A DNA stretch of 30,829 bases from Minisyncoccota bacterium (GCA_028715435.1 JAQURU010000001.1:1-30829); one strand, 5' to 3'; positions 20,482 to 30,071 are shown, counted from the stretch's first letter. A program made the numbers and translations. Notes: a model not told the origin generated them from the sequence alone.

Positions 20482-21693
20482 ATGGACGAGCAAAATAAAA
20501 AATCTCCATTAGCTGATAGGATGCGGCCAAAAAATTTAGAGGAGTTTTTGGGTCAAGATGAAATTGTGGGCCAAGGCAAAATGTTAAGATTGGCAATTAG
20601 CCAAGATAAAGTGCCTTCAATAATTTTTTGGGGGCCCCCAGGCAGCGGCAAAACAACATTGGCTAGGATTATTGCAAATGCTACTAAGGCAGATTTTATT
20701 CAAATGAGCGCTGTTTCATCTGGTCTCAAGGATTTAAGGGAAATTATTAAAAGAGCCAAAGAAAATGAATGGCAAAACAAAAGAACTATTTTATTTATTG
20801 ATGAAATCCACCGTTGGAACAAAACCCAGCAAGACGGGCTTTTGCCCCATGTAGAAAAAGGGCTGATAACTTTAATTGGCGCTACAACCGAAAACCCAAG
20901 CTTTGAAGTGCGAGGCGCTTTGTTATCAAGGTGTCGCGTTTTTGTTTTAAAACAATTAACTCAAAGCCAAATTACCGCTATTGTTCAAAGAGCTATTAAG
21001 GATAAAGAAAATGGATTGGGAAAATTTAATTTGAAGCTGGAGAAAGGCGTTTTAGAAAAAATCAGCCAAATGTCCAACGGCGACCCCAGAACCGCTTTAA
21101 ATGTTTTAGAATACGCTGCTAGTTTATCAAACAATATTACTTTTGACATTATTAAAGAAGCATTTCAAAAATCCTATTTATTCTATGATAAAGGCGGGGA
21201 TGAGCATTATAATATTATATCTGCTTTGCACAAATCAATGCGGGGAGGAGATGCAGATGCGGCCTTATATTGGCTAGCTAGAATGTTAGAGGCAGGAGAG
21301 GACCCTTTGTATGTGGCCCGTAGAATTGTGCGCTTTGCTTGTGAAGACATTGGCTTGGCAAATTCCCGGGCTTTGGAACAGGCCGTGGCAGCTTACAATG
21401 CCTGCCATTTTATTGGCTTGCCTGAATGTAATGTGATTTTAGCTCAAGCAGTTGTCTATATGGCCAAGTGCAAAAAATCAAACGAGCTTTATGTGGCTTA
21501 TGGCAAGGCCCAAAAAGATGTAGAGGATTTTGGCAATTTGCCCGTGCCTTTGCATATCCGCAATGCGCCAACCAAGTTAATGAAAAATTTGGGTTATGGG
21601 GCTGATTACAAATACAGCCCAGATTTTGATTATCAAGAGCAACAGGACTACTTGCCTAACCAATTAAAAAACCGCAAATATTTAAAATATTAA
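20482..21693 (+). CDS. rarA: replication-associated recombination protein A (AAA+ ATPase)
   Basis: 403 residues; RarA/MgsA, a clamp-loader-related AAA+ protein that acts at stalled forks. It starts PLADRMRPKNLEEFLGQDEI. Walker A is GPPGSGKT (51-58), Walker B LFIDEIHRWNKTQQD, and sensor 1 IGATTENPSFEV. The C-terminal domain carries MARMLEAGEDPLYVARRIVRFACEDIGLAN and the final HIRNAPTKLMKNLGYG motif. All signature motifs are intact. Three bases separate it from the P-type ATPase gene. Confidence 0.95.
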   Translation: MDEQNKKSPLADRMRPKNLEEFLGQDEIVGQGKMLRLAISQDKVPSIIFWGPPGSGKTTLARIIANATKADFIQMSAVSSGLKDLREIIKRAKENEWQNKRTILFIDEIHRWNKTQQDGLLPHVEKGLITLIGATTENPSFEVRGALLSRCRVFVLKQLTQSQITAIVQRAIKDKENGLGKFNLKLEKGVLEKISQMSNGDPRTALNVLEYAASLSNNITFDIIKEAFQKSYLFYDKGGDEHYNIISALHKSMRGGDADAALYWLARMLEAGEDPLYVARRIVRFACEDIGLANSRALEQAVAAYNACHFIGLPECNVILAQAVVYMAKCKKSNELYVAYGKAQKDVEDFGNLPVPLHIRNAPTKLMKNLGYGADYKYSPDFDYQEQQDYLPNQLKNRKYLKY

Positions 21694-21696
21694 ATT

Positions 21697-23571
21697 ATGG
21701 AGAAAATTTGGAAAAAAATAAATTCTTTTTCGTTTAGATTAGTTTTTAATATTGTTTTGGCTGTTATTATTGGCTTAGCTTTAATTTTGCATTTTTTGGG
21801 CTGGGATTTTAGCCAGAAAATTTTTATCCTTTTTTCTTTTTTAGGCCTTTTACCGGTTATCAAAAGCGCTGTTTTAGCTTTATTGAAAAAGAAGTTAACC
21901 ATTGATTTGTTGGCTAGTATTGCTTTAATTTTTGCTTTTATATCCCAGGAATGGCATTCAGCTGCTTTTATTTGCTTAATGTTGGCTTTTGCCAGGATAT
22001 TTGCTTTATGGACAGACAAAAAAGCCCAGCATATTCTAGAGCATTTATTAAAATATCAGCCCAATAAAGTTAAAGTGCAGAGAAACAACCAAACATTAGA
22101 GATTTCCTTAAACCAGCTGTTAGCGGGGGACTTAATGGTTATTGAATCTGGCGATAGGATACCAGCTGACGGGCAAGTGGTTTCAGGCCAAGCTAGTATT
22201 AACGAAGCAACCATTACAGGTGAAAGCGAGCCAGTTATGAAAACAATTGGCGATAGTGTTTTAAGTTCAACTTTAAACGAAAGCGGCTCTTTGCTGGTTA
22301 AAGCTCAAAGAATCGGCAAAGACAGCACTGTGGAGAAAATTATTTCTTTAGTAAGCGAAGCTTCGGGCAAAAAAAGCCAAAGCGAAAGGATGTCTGACAA
22401 GTTTACTGCTTGGTATATTGCGATCACTTTATTAGCTGGCCTGTTATTATTTTTACTTTTAAAAAATACTGATTTAGTGCTGTCAATTTTATTAGTTACT
22501 TGCGCTGATGATATTGCTGTGGCTGTTCCCTTAGGATTTACGTTAGCTATTGCTAAGGGGGCTAAAATGGGAGTTTTAATTAAAGGCGGGGGCGTGGTAG
22601 AGAATTTAGCTAAAATTAAATATTTTATGACCGATAAAACCGGCACTTTAACTTTTGGCAGACCCAAAATAATGAAAGCCCAATTCTTTGAAAACATCAG
22701 CGAATCAAATTTTTTCCAAGTTGTTGGCGCCACAGCAGCAAATTCCCATCACGCATTTAGCAAAGCAGCTATAAAATACCTAAAAGACAGGCGTTTTGCT
22801 ATTGAGTCGCCTGATGATTTTTTAGAAAAGCCAGGCGAGGGAATAATTGTAAAAAAGAATGGCGATAGTATAGCAGCGGGCAATTTGAATTTTTTACAAA
22901 AAAATGGATTTTCAGCTATGAAAGGCCAAATAGATTTATTCCAACAAGCCCAGCAAAAAGGTTATAGCACTGTGCTTTATGGTAAAAATAAACAAATTGT
23001 GGGTTTTTTAGCCTTTGAAGACGAAATAAGGCCTTTTGCTAAAGAACTTTTAATACAAACAAGGCAATTAGGAGTAAAAAAGTGGTACATGTTAACAGGT
23101 GATAATGAGAAATCAGCTATTAAAGTGGCTAAAGAATTAGGGTTTGATAATTTTAGATCAGGGCTGAAGCCCCAAGACAAGGTAAAAATTATTGAACAGT
23201 TTAAAAAGCAAAATAAGGGTGTTTTAGCAATGATGGGGGATGGAGTTAATGATGCTGCTGCTCTGGCTTTAGCTGACGTTAGCATTGCCATGGGAAAGGG
23301 AGGAAGCGATGCCTCGGTGGAAGCTTCTGATGTTGCTTTAATGAAAGACAAGCTGAAAAAAGTTCCCCAGATTATTGATTTTAGCCAGCAAGCTGTTGCA
23401 ATTATTAAGCATAATTTTTGGCTTTGGGGCGTTTTAAATGCAATTGGCTTAACATTAGTGTTTGCTGGAGTTTTAAACCCAATGACTGCTGCTTTGTATA
23501 ACTTTACTACTGACTTTATCCCTATTTTAAATGTGTTTAGAATAAGTTTTCTAAAAAAGTCAAGTCCCTAA
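21697..23571 (+). CDS. P1B-like P-type cation ATPase with altered ion-site motif
   Basis: 624 residues. Actuator motif TGES (174-177), phosphorylation motif DKTGTLT (D313) and hinge MMGDGVNDAAALALADVSIAMG are all intact, so it should hydrolyse ATP. Topology matches the heavy-metal class, with helices near 15-50, 55-105 and 240-300 and two at the C-terminus. It has no N-terminal metal-binding domain. In the ion-site helix, where metal pumps have CPC/SPC, it reads LVTCADDIAVAVPLG (C269-A-D-D): the Pro is absent and two Asp are present. Substrate cannot be assigned; a hard cation or proton is possible. It sits just upstream of the V/A-ATPase operon. Confidence 0.85.
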   Translation: MEKIWKKINSFSFRLVFNIVLAVIIGLALILHFLGWDFSQKIFILFSFLGLLPVIKSAVLALLKKKLTIDLLASIALIFAFISQEWHSAAFICLMLAFARIFALWTDKKAQHILEHLLKYQPNKVKVQRNNQTLEISLNQLLAGDLMVIESGDRIPADGQVVSGQASINEATITGESEPVMKTIGDSVLSSTLNESGSLLVKAQRIGKDSTVEKIISLVSEASGKKSQSERMSDKFTAWYIAITLLAGLLLFLLLKNTDLVLSILLVTCADDIAVAVPLGFTLAIAKGAKMGVLIKGGGVVENLAKIKYFMTDKTGTLTFGRPKIMKAQFFENISESNFFQVVGATAANSHHAFSKAAIKYLKDRRFAIESPDDFLEKPGEGIIVKKNGDSIAAGNLNFLQKNGFSAMKGQIDLFQQAQQKGYSTVLYGKNKQIVGFLAFEDEIRPFAKELLIQTRQLGVKKWYMLTGDNEKSAIKVAKELGFDNFRSGLKPQDKVKIIEQFKKQNKGVLAMMGDGVNDAAALALADVSIAMGKGGSDASVEASDVALMKDKLKKVPQIIDFSQQAVAIIKHNFWLWGVLNAIGLTLVFAGVLNPMTAALYNFTTDFIPILNVFRISFLKKSSP

Positions 23572-23574
23572 GGG

Positions 23575-23603
23575 TTGACCTGTTGCCAGTAAAACAATAA
23601 ACT
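23575..23603 (+). promoter_or_regulatory. V/A-ATPase operon promoter
   Basis: TTGACC (23575-23580), 17-bp spacer, TAAACT (23598-23603). The start near 23610 leaves a leader of about 80 nt that contains the hairpin at 23641-23663. Confidence 0.55.
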
Positions 23604-23640
23604 GATATAGTTATTACTTAGCTTGCGGTTTTATTTTTTA

Positions 23641-23663
23641 ATTCCGCGGCTTAGCCGTGGAAT
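23641..23663 (+). terminator. hairpin in the V/A-ATPase leader
   Basis: ATTCCGCGGC (23641-23650) pairs with GCCGTGGAAT (23654-23663), followed by T-rich sequence. It may end the P-type ATPase transcript or attenuate the operon. Confidence 0.55.
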
Positions 23664-23688
23664 TTTCTATTTTATTAAATTTAAATTT

Positions 23689-23997
23689 ATGAGTGAACTA
23701 TCTTTGGTTTTGCAAAAAGAACAGGAAATAAAAGAAAAAATAGAGGCTGCCAAAAAAGAAGCGGATTTAATTTTACAGGAGAAAAAAGCTCAATTAGAAA
23801 AAAAGCTTGGCAGTGTTTCGTTAAAATCCAACAAAGCTGAACAATTAAGGCTTGTGAAAGAAGAAAAATTCCAAGCCTTAGAAACATTATTTCAAGAAAA
23901 AAACAGGAAGGCGCTTAATGAGTTATCGGAAATTAAAAAAGCAAAGTTTAATACAGCTGTTAATTATTTAACAGAAAAGATTTTATGCTTAAAATAG
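23689..23997 (+). CDS. V/A-type ATPase peripheral stalk subunit G/H
   Basis: 102 residues from ATG 23689, the start that fits the family; upstream codons read through the leader hairpin. It is almost wholly a coiled coil with Lys/Glu heptads (KEQEIKEKIEAAKKEADLILQEKKAQLEKKL), as in stalk subunit G/H, which pairs with subunit E to hold the stator. First gene of the operon, as in archaeal A-type clusters. It overlaps subunit I by 13 nt. Assigned mainly by position and coil. Confidence 0.75.
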   Translation: MSELSLVLQKEQEIKEKIEAAKKEADLILQEKKAQLEKKLGSVSLKSNKAEQLRLVKEEKFQALETLFQEKNRKALNELSEIKKAKFNTAVNYLTEKILCLK

Positions 23998-25907
23998 CCA
24001 AAAAGTATATTTTAGCTTTCCCCAAAGAAGACCAAGGCAAAATATCAGCCGTTATTGCAAAAGCTGGTTGTTTTGAGATTATTGAAACCAGCAAGGAAAT
24101 TCAAGAGGAGAATATTTTGAAAAACTTACAGGAAACAGATTATAAATTAGCCACTATGGACTTTGCCATTAGCTACTTAACCTCTTTTGCTAAAAAGGTT
24201 TCTTTTGCTTCTAAACTTAGCAATTCTAAAAAATTAATTAGCGCTTCCTCTTTAAGCCAATCTGAACAGAAAAGCATTTTCCAAACAGCTAAAAGAATAG
24301 AAAAAATTGAGAAAAAATTAGATATCTTAAAAAAAGAAGAAAAGAATGCTCAAGAAGGTTTTATGGAACTTGAAAAGTTTAATGGTTTGTTATTTGCGCC
24401 CCAGGATACTGACCTAACTTTTTTCTTAGTAGTGGCAGTGGCTAACACTCAAAAAGAGAAATTTGAACTTTTAGTAACAGAGCATCAATTGTTTCAAAAA
24501 TTTTTAAGCGAGTTTCAATCAAAGCAAACTTATTTAATAGTTGGGCTAAAAGAAAACAAAGAGCAGGTTATTTCAGCTATTAAAGCCCAAAAAGGCGAGG
24601 TTGTTGTTTATAATTTTGAACAAACCCCGCATCAAGAAAGAGCTTTACTTCAAGCTAAAGTTGAAGAAACTGTTAACACAATAAAAGCATTGAAGCAAGA
24701 ACTTAGCTTAATGGCACAAGATATTGAAAAGTTTAAGCTTTATAGGGATATTTTAGAGCTTGAAAAAATAAATTGGGAGATAAAAAACAAAACACTATTA
24801 AAAGGAGTTTTAGATTATATTGTTTTTTGGGGATACGACAGAGAAACAAAAAAATTAAAAGAGGACCTTTCTTTGATTAATCAAGATGTTCAGTTAATAG
24901 AATCTTCCTTAGAAAAAGGAGAGGAGCCAAAAGTGGTTTTAGAAAACCATAAGCTAATCAGGCCCTTTCAATACGTTACTGAAATTTTTGGAATGCCCAA
25001 ACCAGGGGAAGTAGACCCAACTCCTTATTTAGCTTTTTTCTTTATATTATTCTTTGGAGTTTGTTTAACAGACGCTGGCTATGGAATTTTGCTTATGGCC
25101 TTTACTGTACTGCCTTTGCTTTTTTTAAAAAACATGTTTGGAGATACCAAGCTTTTAAAACTTCTTTTTTACGGAGGAGTTTCCACTTTTGTTTTAGGAA
25201 TTTTATTTGGCAGTTATTTTGGCGCATCTGCTGCCACTTTGCAAAAAATTCCCTTTCTTTACAAATTAAAGGCCATAGATCCCATTGAGGATACAGTTCT
25301 GTTTATGGGGCTTTCTTTTGGCATTGGATATCTGCAAGTGGCTTTTGCACAAGTAGTTAAAATGATTACAGGGCAAAAAGGAAAAAACAAAGAAATGTTT
25401 ATTAACGGCTTATCTTGGTTGATTTTTTATATTGCCTTGATCGTTTTTATAGGCGCTAAATTAAAATTACCCCAGCTTCAACTTACAGCTACAATTTTTT
25501 TAGTTGGGGCAATAGGATTTTTAATGATAGGGGAATCGTTTGGTCAGAAAATCTTTTTAAAACCGTTGGTTGGTGGCATAAAAATTTTACAAGGAATTAT
25601 TGGAACAATGTCAGATGTTCTATCTTACTCTCGATTAGTGGCATTGGGCCTCTCAACAGCCGTAATTGCTTTGATTGTGAACCAGATTGCTTTTTTATTG
25701 GGAAGTATGGTACCCTATGTGGGTTGGGTTTTAACGGTTTTGGTTTTGATTGGCGGGCATCTGTTCAACTTAGGGATTAATGCTTTAGGTTCTTTTATCC
25801 ATTCAGGCAGGTTGCAATTTGTGGAATTTTTCCCTAAATTTTTGGAAGGAGGAGGTAAAAGATTTAATCCAATAAGGCCAAATTTAAAATATAGTCGCAT
25901 TGAATAA
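23985..25907 (+). CDS. ntpI: V/A-type ATPase membrane subunit I (a-subunit)
   Basis: 640 residues. Residues 1-335 are a soluble helical stalk-binding arm with coiled coils (KKLDILKKEEKNAQ, VNTIKALKQELSLM). The C-terminal part from about 340 has roughly seven membrane helices forming the ion half-channels. EIFGMPKPGEVDPTPYLAFFF opens the membrane domain, and SYSRLVALGLSTAVIA carries the conserved Arg (about R550) opposite the rotor carboxylate. HLFNLGINALGSFIHSGRLQFVEFFPKF is the typical last helix. Overlaps the preceding gene. Confidence 0.93.
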   Translation: MLKIAKKYILAFPKEDQGKISAVIAKAGCFEIIETSKEIQEENILKNLQETDYKLATMDFAISYLTSFAKKVSFASKLSNSKKLISASSLSQSEQKSIFQTAKRIEKIEKKLDILKKEEKNAQEGFMELEKFNGLLFAPQDTDLTFFLVVAVANTQKEKFELLVTEHQLFQKFLSEFQSKQTYLIVGLKENKEQVISAIKAQKGEVVVYNFEQTPHQERALLQAKVEETVNTIKALKQELSLMAQDIEKFKLYRDILELEKINWEIKNKTLLKGVLDYIVFWGYDRETKKLKEDLSLINQDVQLIESSLEKGEEPKVVLENHKLIRPFQYVTEIFGMPKPGEVDPTPYLAFFFILFFGVCLTDAGYGILLMAFTVLPLLFLKNMFGDTKLLKLLFYGGVSTFVLGILFGSYFGASAATLQKIPFLYKLKAIDPIEDTVLFMGLSFGIGYLQVAFAQVVKMITGQKGKNKEMFINGLSWLIFYIALIVFIGAKLKLPQLQLTATIFLVGAIGFLMIGESFGQKIFLKPLVGGIKILQGIIGTMSDVLSYSRLVALGLSTAVIALIVNQIAFLLGSMVPYVGWVLTVLVLIGGHLFNLGINALGSFIHSGRLQFVEFFPKFLEGGGKRFNPIRPNLKYSRIE

Positions 25908-25917
25908 AAAAATAATG

Positions 25918-25980
25918 TTCAACTTTCAATTTTCAACTTTCAAATTAAAATCTTGAATCTTGAATCTTGAATCTTGAATC
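25918..25980 (+). repeat. short tandem repeats between subunits I and K
   Basis: TTCAACTTTCAA occurs at 25918-25929 and 25932-25943. TCTTGAA then repeats four times without change (25951-25978). The array ends 8 bp before the subunit K start. Its 7-bp unit can slip, changing the spacing between genes. Confidence 0.8.
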
Positions 25981-25987
25981 AAAAATT

Positions 25988-26458
25988 ATGATCGGTTTAT
26001 TTCTAGCAATAGCCGGAGCAGCATTATGCGTTGCTTTAGCTGGCATCGGCTCAATTATCGGCGTGGGCCGGGCTGGGCAAGCAGGTTCGGGAGTAGTTTC
26101 TGAAGAACCAGAAAAGTTTGGAAAGGTCTTGTTGCTTCAAGCATTGCCTTCCACCCAAGGCATTTACGGGTTTATTGGTACTTTTTGGGTTATTATTAAA
26201 CTCGGGCTTTTAGGCGGAAATGCGCCTGATATTGCCTGGCAAACTGGCTTGATGATTTTCGCTGCTTGTTTGCCTGTGGCTGTGAACGGTTTAATTTCAG
26301 GTATATTTCAATCCAAAGTTTCGGTTTCTGGCATGAATATTTTAGTTAAACAGCCCCAAGATGCAGGCAAGGGCGTAATTATGGCTGCTATGGTTGAAAC
26401 ATATGCAGTTTTAGGGCTTTTAGCTACTATTTTATTGATTCAAGGCATTAAAATTTAA
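25988..26458 (+). CDS. ntpK: V/A-type ATPase rotor subunit K (c-ring proteolipid)
   Basis: 156 residues from ATG 25988; a TTG at 25967 lies in the repeat array and is unlikely. Four membrane helices in two hairpins, the double-hairpin V-type form. The residues that bind Na+ in Enterococcus hirae NtpK are present: LPSTQGIY (L53, T56, Q57, Y60), Q108 in GIFQSK and E137 in MVETYAVLG. This predicts a Na+-coupled rotor. Only the second hairpin carries the essential carboxylate, which lowers the ion-to-ATP ratio. Confidence 0.93.
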   Translation: MIGLFLAIAGAALCVALAGIGSIIGVGRAGQAGSGVVSEEPEKFGKVLLLQALPSTQGIYGFIGTFWVIIKLGLLGGNAPDIAWQTGLMIFAACLPVAVNGLISGIFQSKVSVSGMNILVKQPQDAGKGVIMAAMVETYAVLGLLATILLIQGIKI

Positions 26459-26460
26459 TT

Positions 26461-27009
26461 ATGGTTGATAATATTTTAAAAGCCGTAGACAAGAAAGCCC
26501 ACGAGCAAGTTGCTAAGATTCTTCAAGAAAAAGAGAGGGCTATTTTAGCTTTAGAAGAGGAATACAGTTTTGCTATCAAAGCCAAAGAAAACCTGCAGGA
26601 AGAGTTAGAGCAAAGAAGAACTGTTAAAGAAGTTGAAGATTTTGAAAAAATGTTGGCCCTTAGGTTAAATTTCAAAATGCAGGAAGAAAAAAACAGTATT
26701 ATAAAAGCAGTATACCAAAAAGCCCAGGAAAACATTTCTAATCTTAATGATGCTGAATTTAAAAAACTCATCAAGCATTTGATTTCTTACGTGCCAAAAA
26801 ATTCAAAAGGCCGAATTGAAGCAGGGGAGAAAACAGCTAAAGTATTACATAGCTTTTTGAACAGCGAAATCAAGATAGAAGATGGCCTGCAAGAAGAGGG
26901 CTTCATTTTTAAGTCCCATGATATTGAGGTTGATTTAAGGATTTCGCAAGTTCTCTTTCAGTTGCAACAAACTGTTAACCCTGAATTAATTAAAATTCTT
27001 TTCTTGTGA
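26461..27009 (+). CDS. ntpE: V/A-type ATPase peripheral stalk subunit E
   Basis: 182 residues; the long N-terminal coil (KKAHEQVAKILQEKERAILALEEEY) and mixed C-terminal domain are typical of subunit E, which with G/H forms the stator. It begins 2 nt after subunit K and ends with TGA 4 nt before subunit C. Sequence is divergent; the call relies on fold pattern and gene order. Confidence 0.85.
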   Translation: MVDNILKAVDKKAHEQVAKILQEKERAILALEEEYSFAIKAKENLQEELEQRRTVKEVEDFEKMLALRLNFKMQEEKNSIIKAVYQKAQENISNLNDAEFKKLIKHLISYVPKNSKGRIEAGEKTAKVLHSFLNSEIKIEDGLQEEGFIFKSHDIEVDLRISQVLFQLQQTVNPELIKILFL

Positions 27010-27013
27010 AAAC

Positions 27014-27970
27014 ATGTATGAATTTGCCACAGGAGTTATAAATGTTTGGGAAAAAAGGCTTTTGAGCATCAATGACCAGGAAAGAATGTTAAAAGCTCCA
27101 GATAGAGCGAGCGCTTTTATTGTTTTGTTTGACACTGACCTTGGAGAAATAATTGCTGGCAACATGCAAAAAAATCTTGAGGATATTTTTCTGGAGGATT
27201 TAAAAGCTCTAAAAAGAAAATTAAGTTATATTTTAGACGATAAAGAACTTTTAGAAAGTTTTTTACTTTTAAAATTTGATGCTTTTAATTTAAAGGCTTT
27301 CTTAAAAAAGAAGTTTTTAGGGGATGAGGCAAAAAAATTTAAACCTTTTGAATTTTCTCTAGAGCCAGCAGAAAATATTTTAACAGAAAAATGTTTGAAT
27401 CCACATGTTCAGAAGCTTGTTAATGAAGCGCTTCGGGCTCTAAACAATAATAAGGCGAGCGGCTATTTAATTAACTCTCAAGCAATTGAAGCAGCGGTTG
27501 ATAGAGCTTATTTCAATATAAAATCAACAATAGCTAAAAAAGAAAAAGCTTTATTGGAGATGGTTGCTTTGGAAATAGATGTGGCGAACTTAAGAAGTTT
27601 CCTGGGTAAAGAAATAGAACCGTTTTTAACAGGTGGAAACTTAACTGTTTCCCAAATCGAAAGCTTGGCTAACAGAAAAGAGGAAAATATCAGCAGCAAT
27701 TTAAAGAAGTTTTTAGAAGTTTTGGAGCTTTCTTTTTTACTTGACGAAAGCCAAAGCCACCACACAAAAGCTACATTAGAGAAAAAGCTTGATAGCTATA
27801 TTGCTAAAAAAATATTCCAAAAAGAAAAAGAGAAAGGAAGCGGCATTGAGAAAGTTTTAGCTTTTTTTCAAAGAAAGATGAATAGTTATGCCAACATAAG
27901 GTTGATCTTATTTGCTAAAGAAAACGGTTTGTCTGTTTCAGAAATTGAAGGTTCTCTTTTACCATTATGA
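27014..27970 (+). CDS. ntpC: V/A-type ATPase subunit C
   Basis: 318 residues, almost all helical, in the place and size of subunit C (the collar linking central stalk to c-ring). Family-like segments include LLSINDQERMLKAPDRASAF, FLLLKFDAFNLKAFLKKKF and LEIDVANLRSFLGKE. Its TGA stop overlaps the ATG of subunit F (ATGA), implying coupled translation. Confidence 0.88.
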   Translation: MYEFATGVINVWEKRLLSINDQERMLKAPDRASAFIVLFDTDLGEIIAGNMQKNLEDIFLEDLKALKRKLSYILDDKELLESFLLLKFDAFNLKAFLKKKFLGDEAKKFKPFEFSLEPAENILTEKCLNPHVQKLVNEALRALNNNKASGYLINSQAIEAAVDRAYFNIKSTIAKKEKALLEMVALEIDVANLRSFLGKEIEPFLTGGNLTVSQIESLANRKEENISSNLKKFLEVLELSFLLDESQSHHTKATLEKKLDSYIAKKIFQKEKEKGSGIEKVLAFFQRKMNSYANIRLILFAKENGLSVSEIEGSLLPL

Positions 27971-28278
27971 AGATAGGAATTTTAGGCAACAACAAATCAG
28001 TTTTGGCTTTTGGCGCTTTGGGTGTTGAAACTTTTGGCGTGTCTAATAAAGAAGAATTGCTTTTGGCAATTGAAAATATAAAAGCAAGTGAGCTGGCTAT
28101 TTTATTAATTAGTGAAGAAATTGCTCAAAGTTTTAATGCAGAAATACAAGGCCTTTTCCAGCAAACCCTGCCAGCTTGCCTGGTTATACCAGGCATTAAT
28201 AAAGATTCTTCAAAAGCGCGTGAAGGCCTTAAGAAAATTTTAGAACGGGCTTTGGGAAGTGAAAATTTTATAAACTAA
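27967..28278 (+). CDS. V/A-type ATPase central stalk subunit F
   Basis: 103 residues, the subunit F size. Rossmann-like start MKIGILGNNKSVLAFGALGVETFGV, then LAILLISEEIAQSF, ACLVIPGINK and a C-terminal helix. It regulates the rotor as partner of subunit D. Overlaps subunit C by 4 nt. Confidence 0.9.
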   Translation: MKIGILGNNKSVLAFGALGVETFGVSNKEELLLAIENIKASELAILLISEEIAQSFNAEIQGLFQQTLPACLVIPGINKDSSKAREGLKKILERALGSENFIN

Positions 28279-28302
28279 AAATTTTAAACATTTATTAAAT
28301 AT

Positions 28303-30063
28303 ATGGAGGAACAAAAAGAAAAAATAGGAAAAATTATAAAAGTAGCAGGGCCTTTAGTGGTGGCTAAAGGAATTGAAGATGCTCAAATGTATGAGGTGGT
28401 CAAGGTTGGCAATGAAAAAATTATTGGAGAAGTTATTAGAATAAAAGGCAATGATGTTTATATCCAAGTATATGAAGAAACATCAGGTATTGGCCCTGGA
28501 GAGCCGGTTTACTTAACGGGTGATCCTTTAACAGTTGAATTAGGGCCTGGTTTGATTGCTAATATTTACGATGGCATTCAAAGGCCACTGAAAGATTTAG
28601 CCAAAAAATCAGGAAATTTTATTGCTAGGGGCATTGAAAGCATGGCTTTGGACAAAGAAAAAGAATGGATTTTTGTTCCCCAAAAAAAAGAGGGTGATGA
28701 AATTGAGCCTGGCGACATTTTAGGAGAAGTGAAAGAAACTGAATTGTTAAGCCACAAAATTATGGCCCCTCCTTTTTTTAAAAAAGGCATTATAAGTTCA
28801 ATTGTTCCTAAGGGCAATTACACGATTTCTCAAACAATCGCTGAAGTAAAAACGGAAAGTAATAAAAAAATAAATATTTGCTTAAGTCATAAATGGCCCA
28901 TTAGAAACCCCAGGCCGATTAACAAAAAATTAACCCCTTCTTTAGGGTTAATAACTGGGCAAAGGGTTATTGATATGTTTTTTCCAATTGCCAAAGGGGG
29001 AGCGGGCTGTGTGCCAGGGCCTTTTGGGTCGGGTAAAACAGTGGTTCAGCACCAATTAGCAAAATGGTCGGATGCTGATGTGATTATTTTTGTTGGTTGC
29101 GGGGAAAGGGGAAATGAAATGACCGATTTGCTTATGGAGTTTCCTGAATTAAGCGACCCCAAAACCGGCCGGCCTTTAATGGAAAGAACTGTTTTGGTAG
29201 CCAACACTTCTAATATGCCTGTGGCGGCCCGCGAGGCCTCGGTTTACACAGGCATAACCATAGCTGAATATTTCAGGGATATGGGATATTCAGTGGTCTT
29301 GTTGGCTGATTCCACCTCAAGGTGGGCAGAAGCCTTAAGAGAAATTTCCGGCAGATTAGAAGAAATGCCAGGAGACGAGGGCTACCCAGCTTATCTTGGT
29401 TCTCGAACTGCGGCTTTTTATGAAAGGGCAGGATATGTACAATGCCTAGGACAAGATAAAAGAGAGGGATTTTTAACCGTTGTGGGGGCAGTTTCCCCTC
29501 CAGGGGGAGATTTATCAGAACCAGTTACTCAAAATACCCTAAGGGTAACCAAAGTTTTTTGGGCATTAGACGCTTCTTTAGCTTACAAGCGCCATTTTCC
29601 AGCTATCAATTGGTTAAACAGCTATTCTTTATACGAAGATAATTTAAAAGATTTTTTTGATAAGCAAGGCGGAGCAAACTTTACTGAATTTCGGAAAAAA
29701 GCAATGGCTATTTTGCAGAAAGAAGCTGAACTGCAAGAAATCGTCCGTTTAGTTGGCATTGAGGCCTTATCTCAAAAAGATCAGTTTTTGCTTGAAGTTA
29801 GCCGCATTATTAGAGAAGATTTATTGCATCAAAATGCTTTTTTGGATGTTGATTCTTTTACTTCTTTAAAAAAGCAATACTTAATGGTAAAAGCAATTAT
29901 TGACATTTTCAAAAAAGGCGAGGAAGCTATTAGCCAAGGGAAAACTGCTAAGGATATTTTAAGCCCGTCTTTAAAAGATAAAATTTCTAAAATGAAATTT
30001 ATCCAAGAACAGGGCATAGAGCAGTTTGTTTTGCTTACGCAGGAAATAGAGCAAATTATTTAA
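28303..30063 (+). CDS. ntpA: V/A-type ATPase catalytic subunit A
   Basis: 586 residues, full length. N-terminal beta-barrel ([15 protein letters not shown]), the A-type non-homologous insert (about 115-190), Walker A GPFGSGKT (239-246, K245), catalytic [42 protein letters not shown], and the C-terminal helical domain. These are the standard nucleotide-site residues, so it should be active. ATG preceded by AT-rich DNA without SD. Confidence 0.97.
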   Translation: MEEQKEKIGKIIKVAGPLVVAKGIEDAQMYEVVKVGNEKIIGEVIRIKGNDVYIQVYEETSGIGPGEPVYLTGDPLTVELGPGLIANIYDGIQRPLKDLAKKSGNFIARGIESMALDKEKEWIFVPQKKEGDEIEPGDILGEVKETELLSHKIMAPPFFKKGIISSIVPKGNYTISQTIAEVKTESNKKINICLSHKWPIRNPRPINKKLTPSLGLITGQRVIDMFFPIAKGGAGCVPGPFGSGKTVVQHQLAKWSDADVIIFVGCGERGNEMTDLLMEFPELSDPKTGRPLMERTVLVANTSNMPVAAREASVYTGITIAEYFRDMGYSVVLLADSTSRWAEALREISGRLEEMPGDEGYPAYLGSRTAAFYERAGYVQCLGQDKREGFLTVVGAVSPPGGDLSEPVTQNTLRVTKVFWALDASLAYKRHFPAINWLNSYSLYEDNLKDFFDKQGGANFTEFRKKAMAILQKEAELQEIVRLVGIEALSQKDQFLLEVSRIIREDLLHQNAFLDVDSFTSLKKQYLMVKAIIDIFKKGEEAISQGKTAKDILSPSLKDKISKMKFIQEQGIEQFVLLTQEIEQII

Positions 30064-30071
30064 TCAACTAT

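Noticed and set aside
25918..25980. CRISPR array
   Set aside because: Units of 7-12 bp without unique spacers, and no cas genes.
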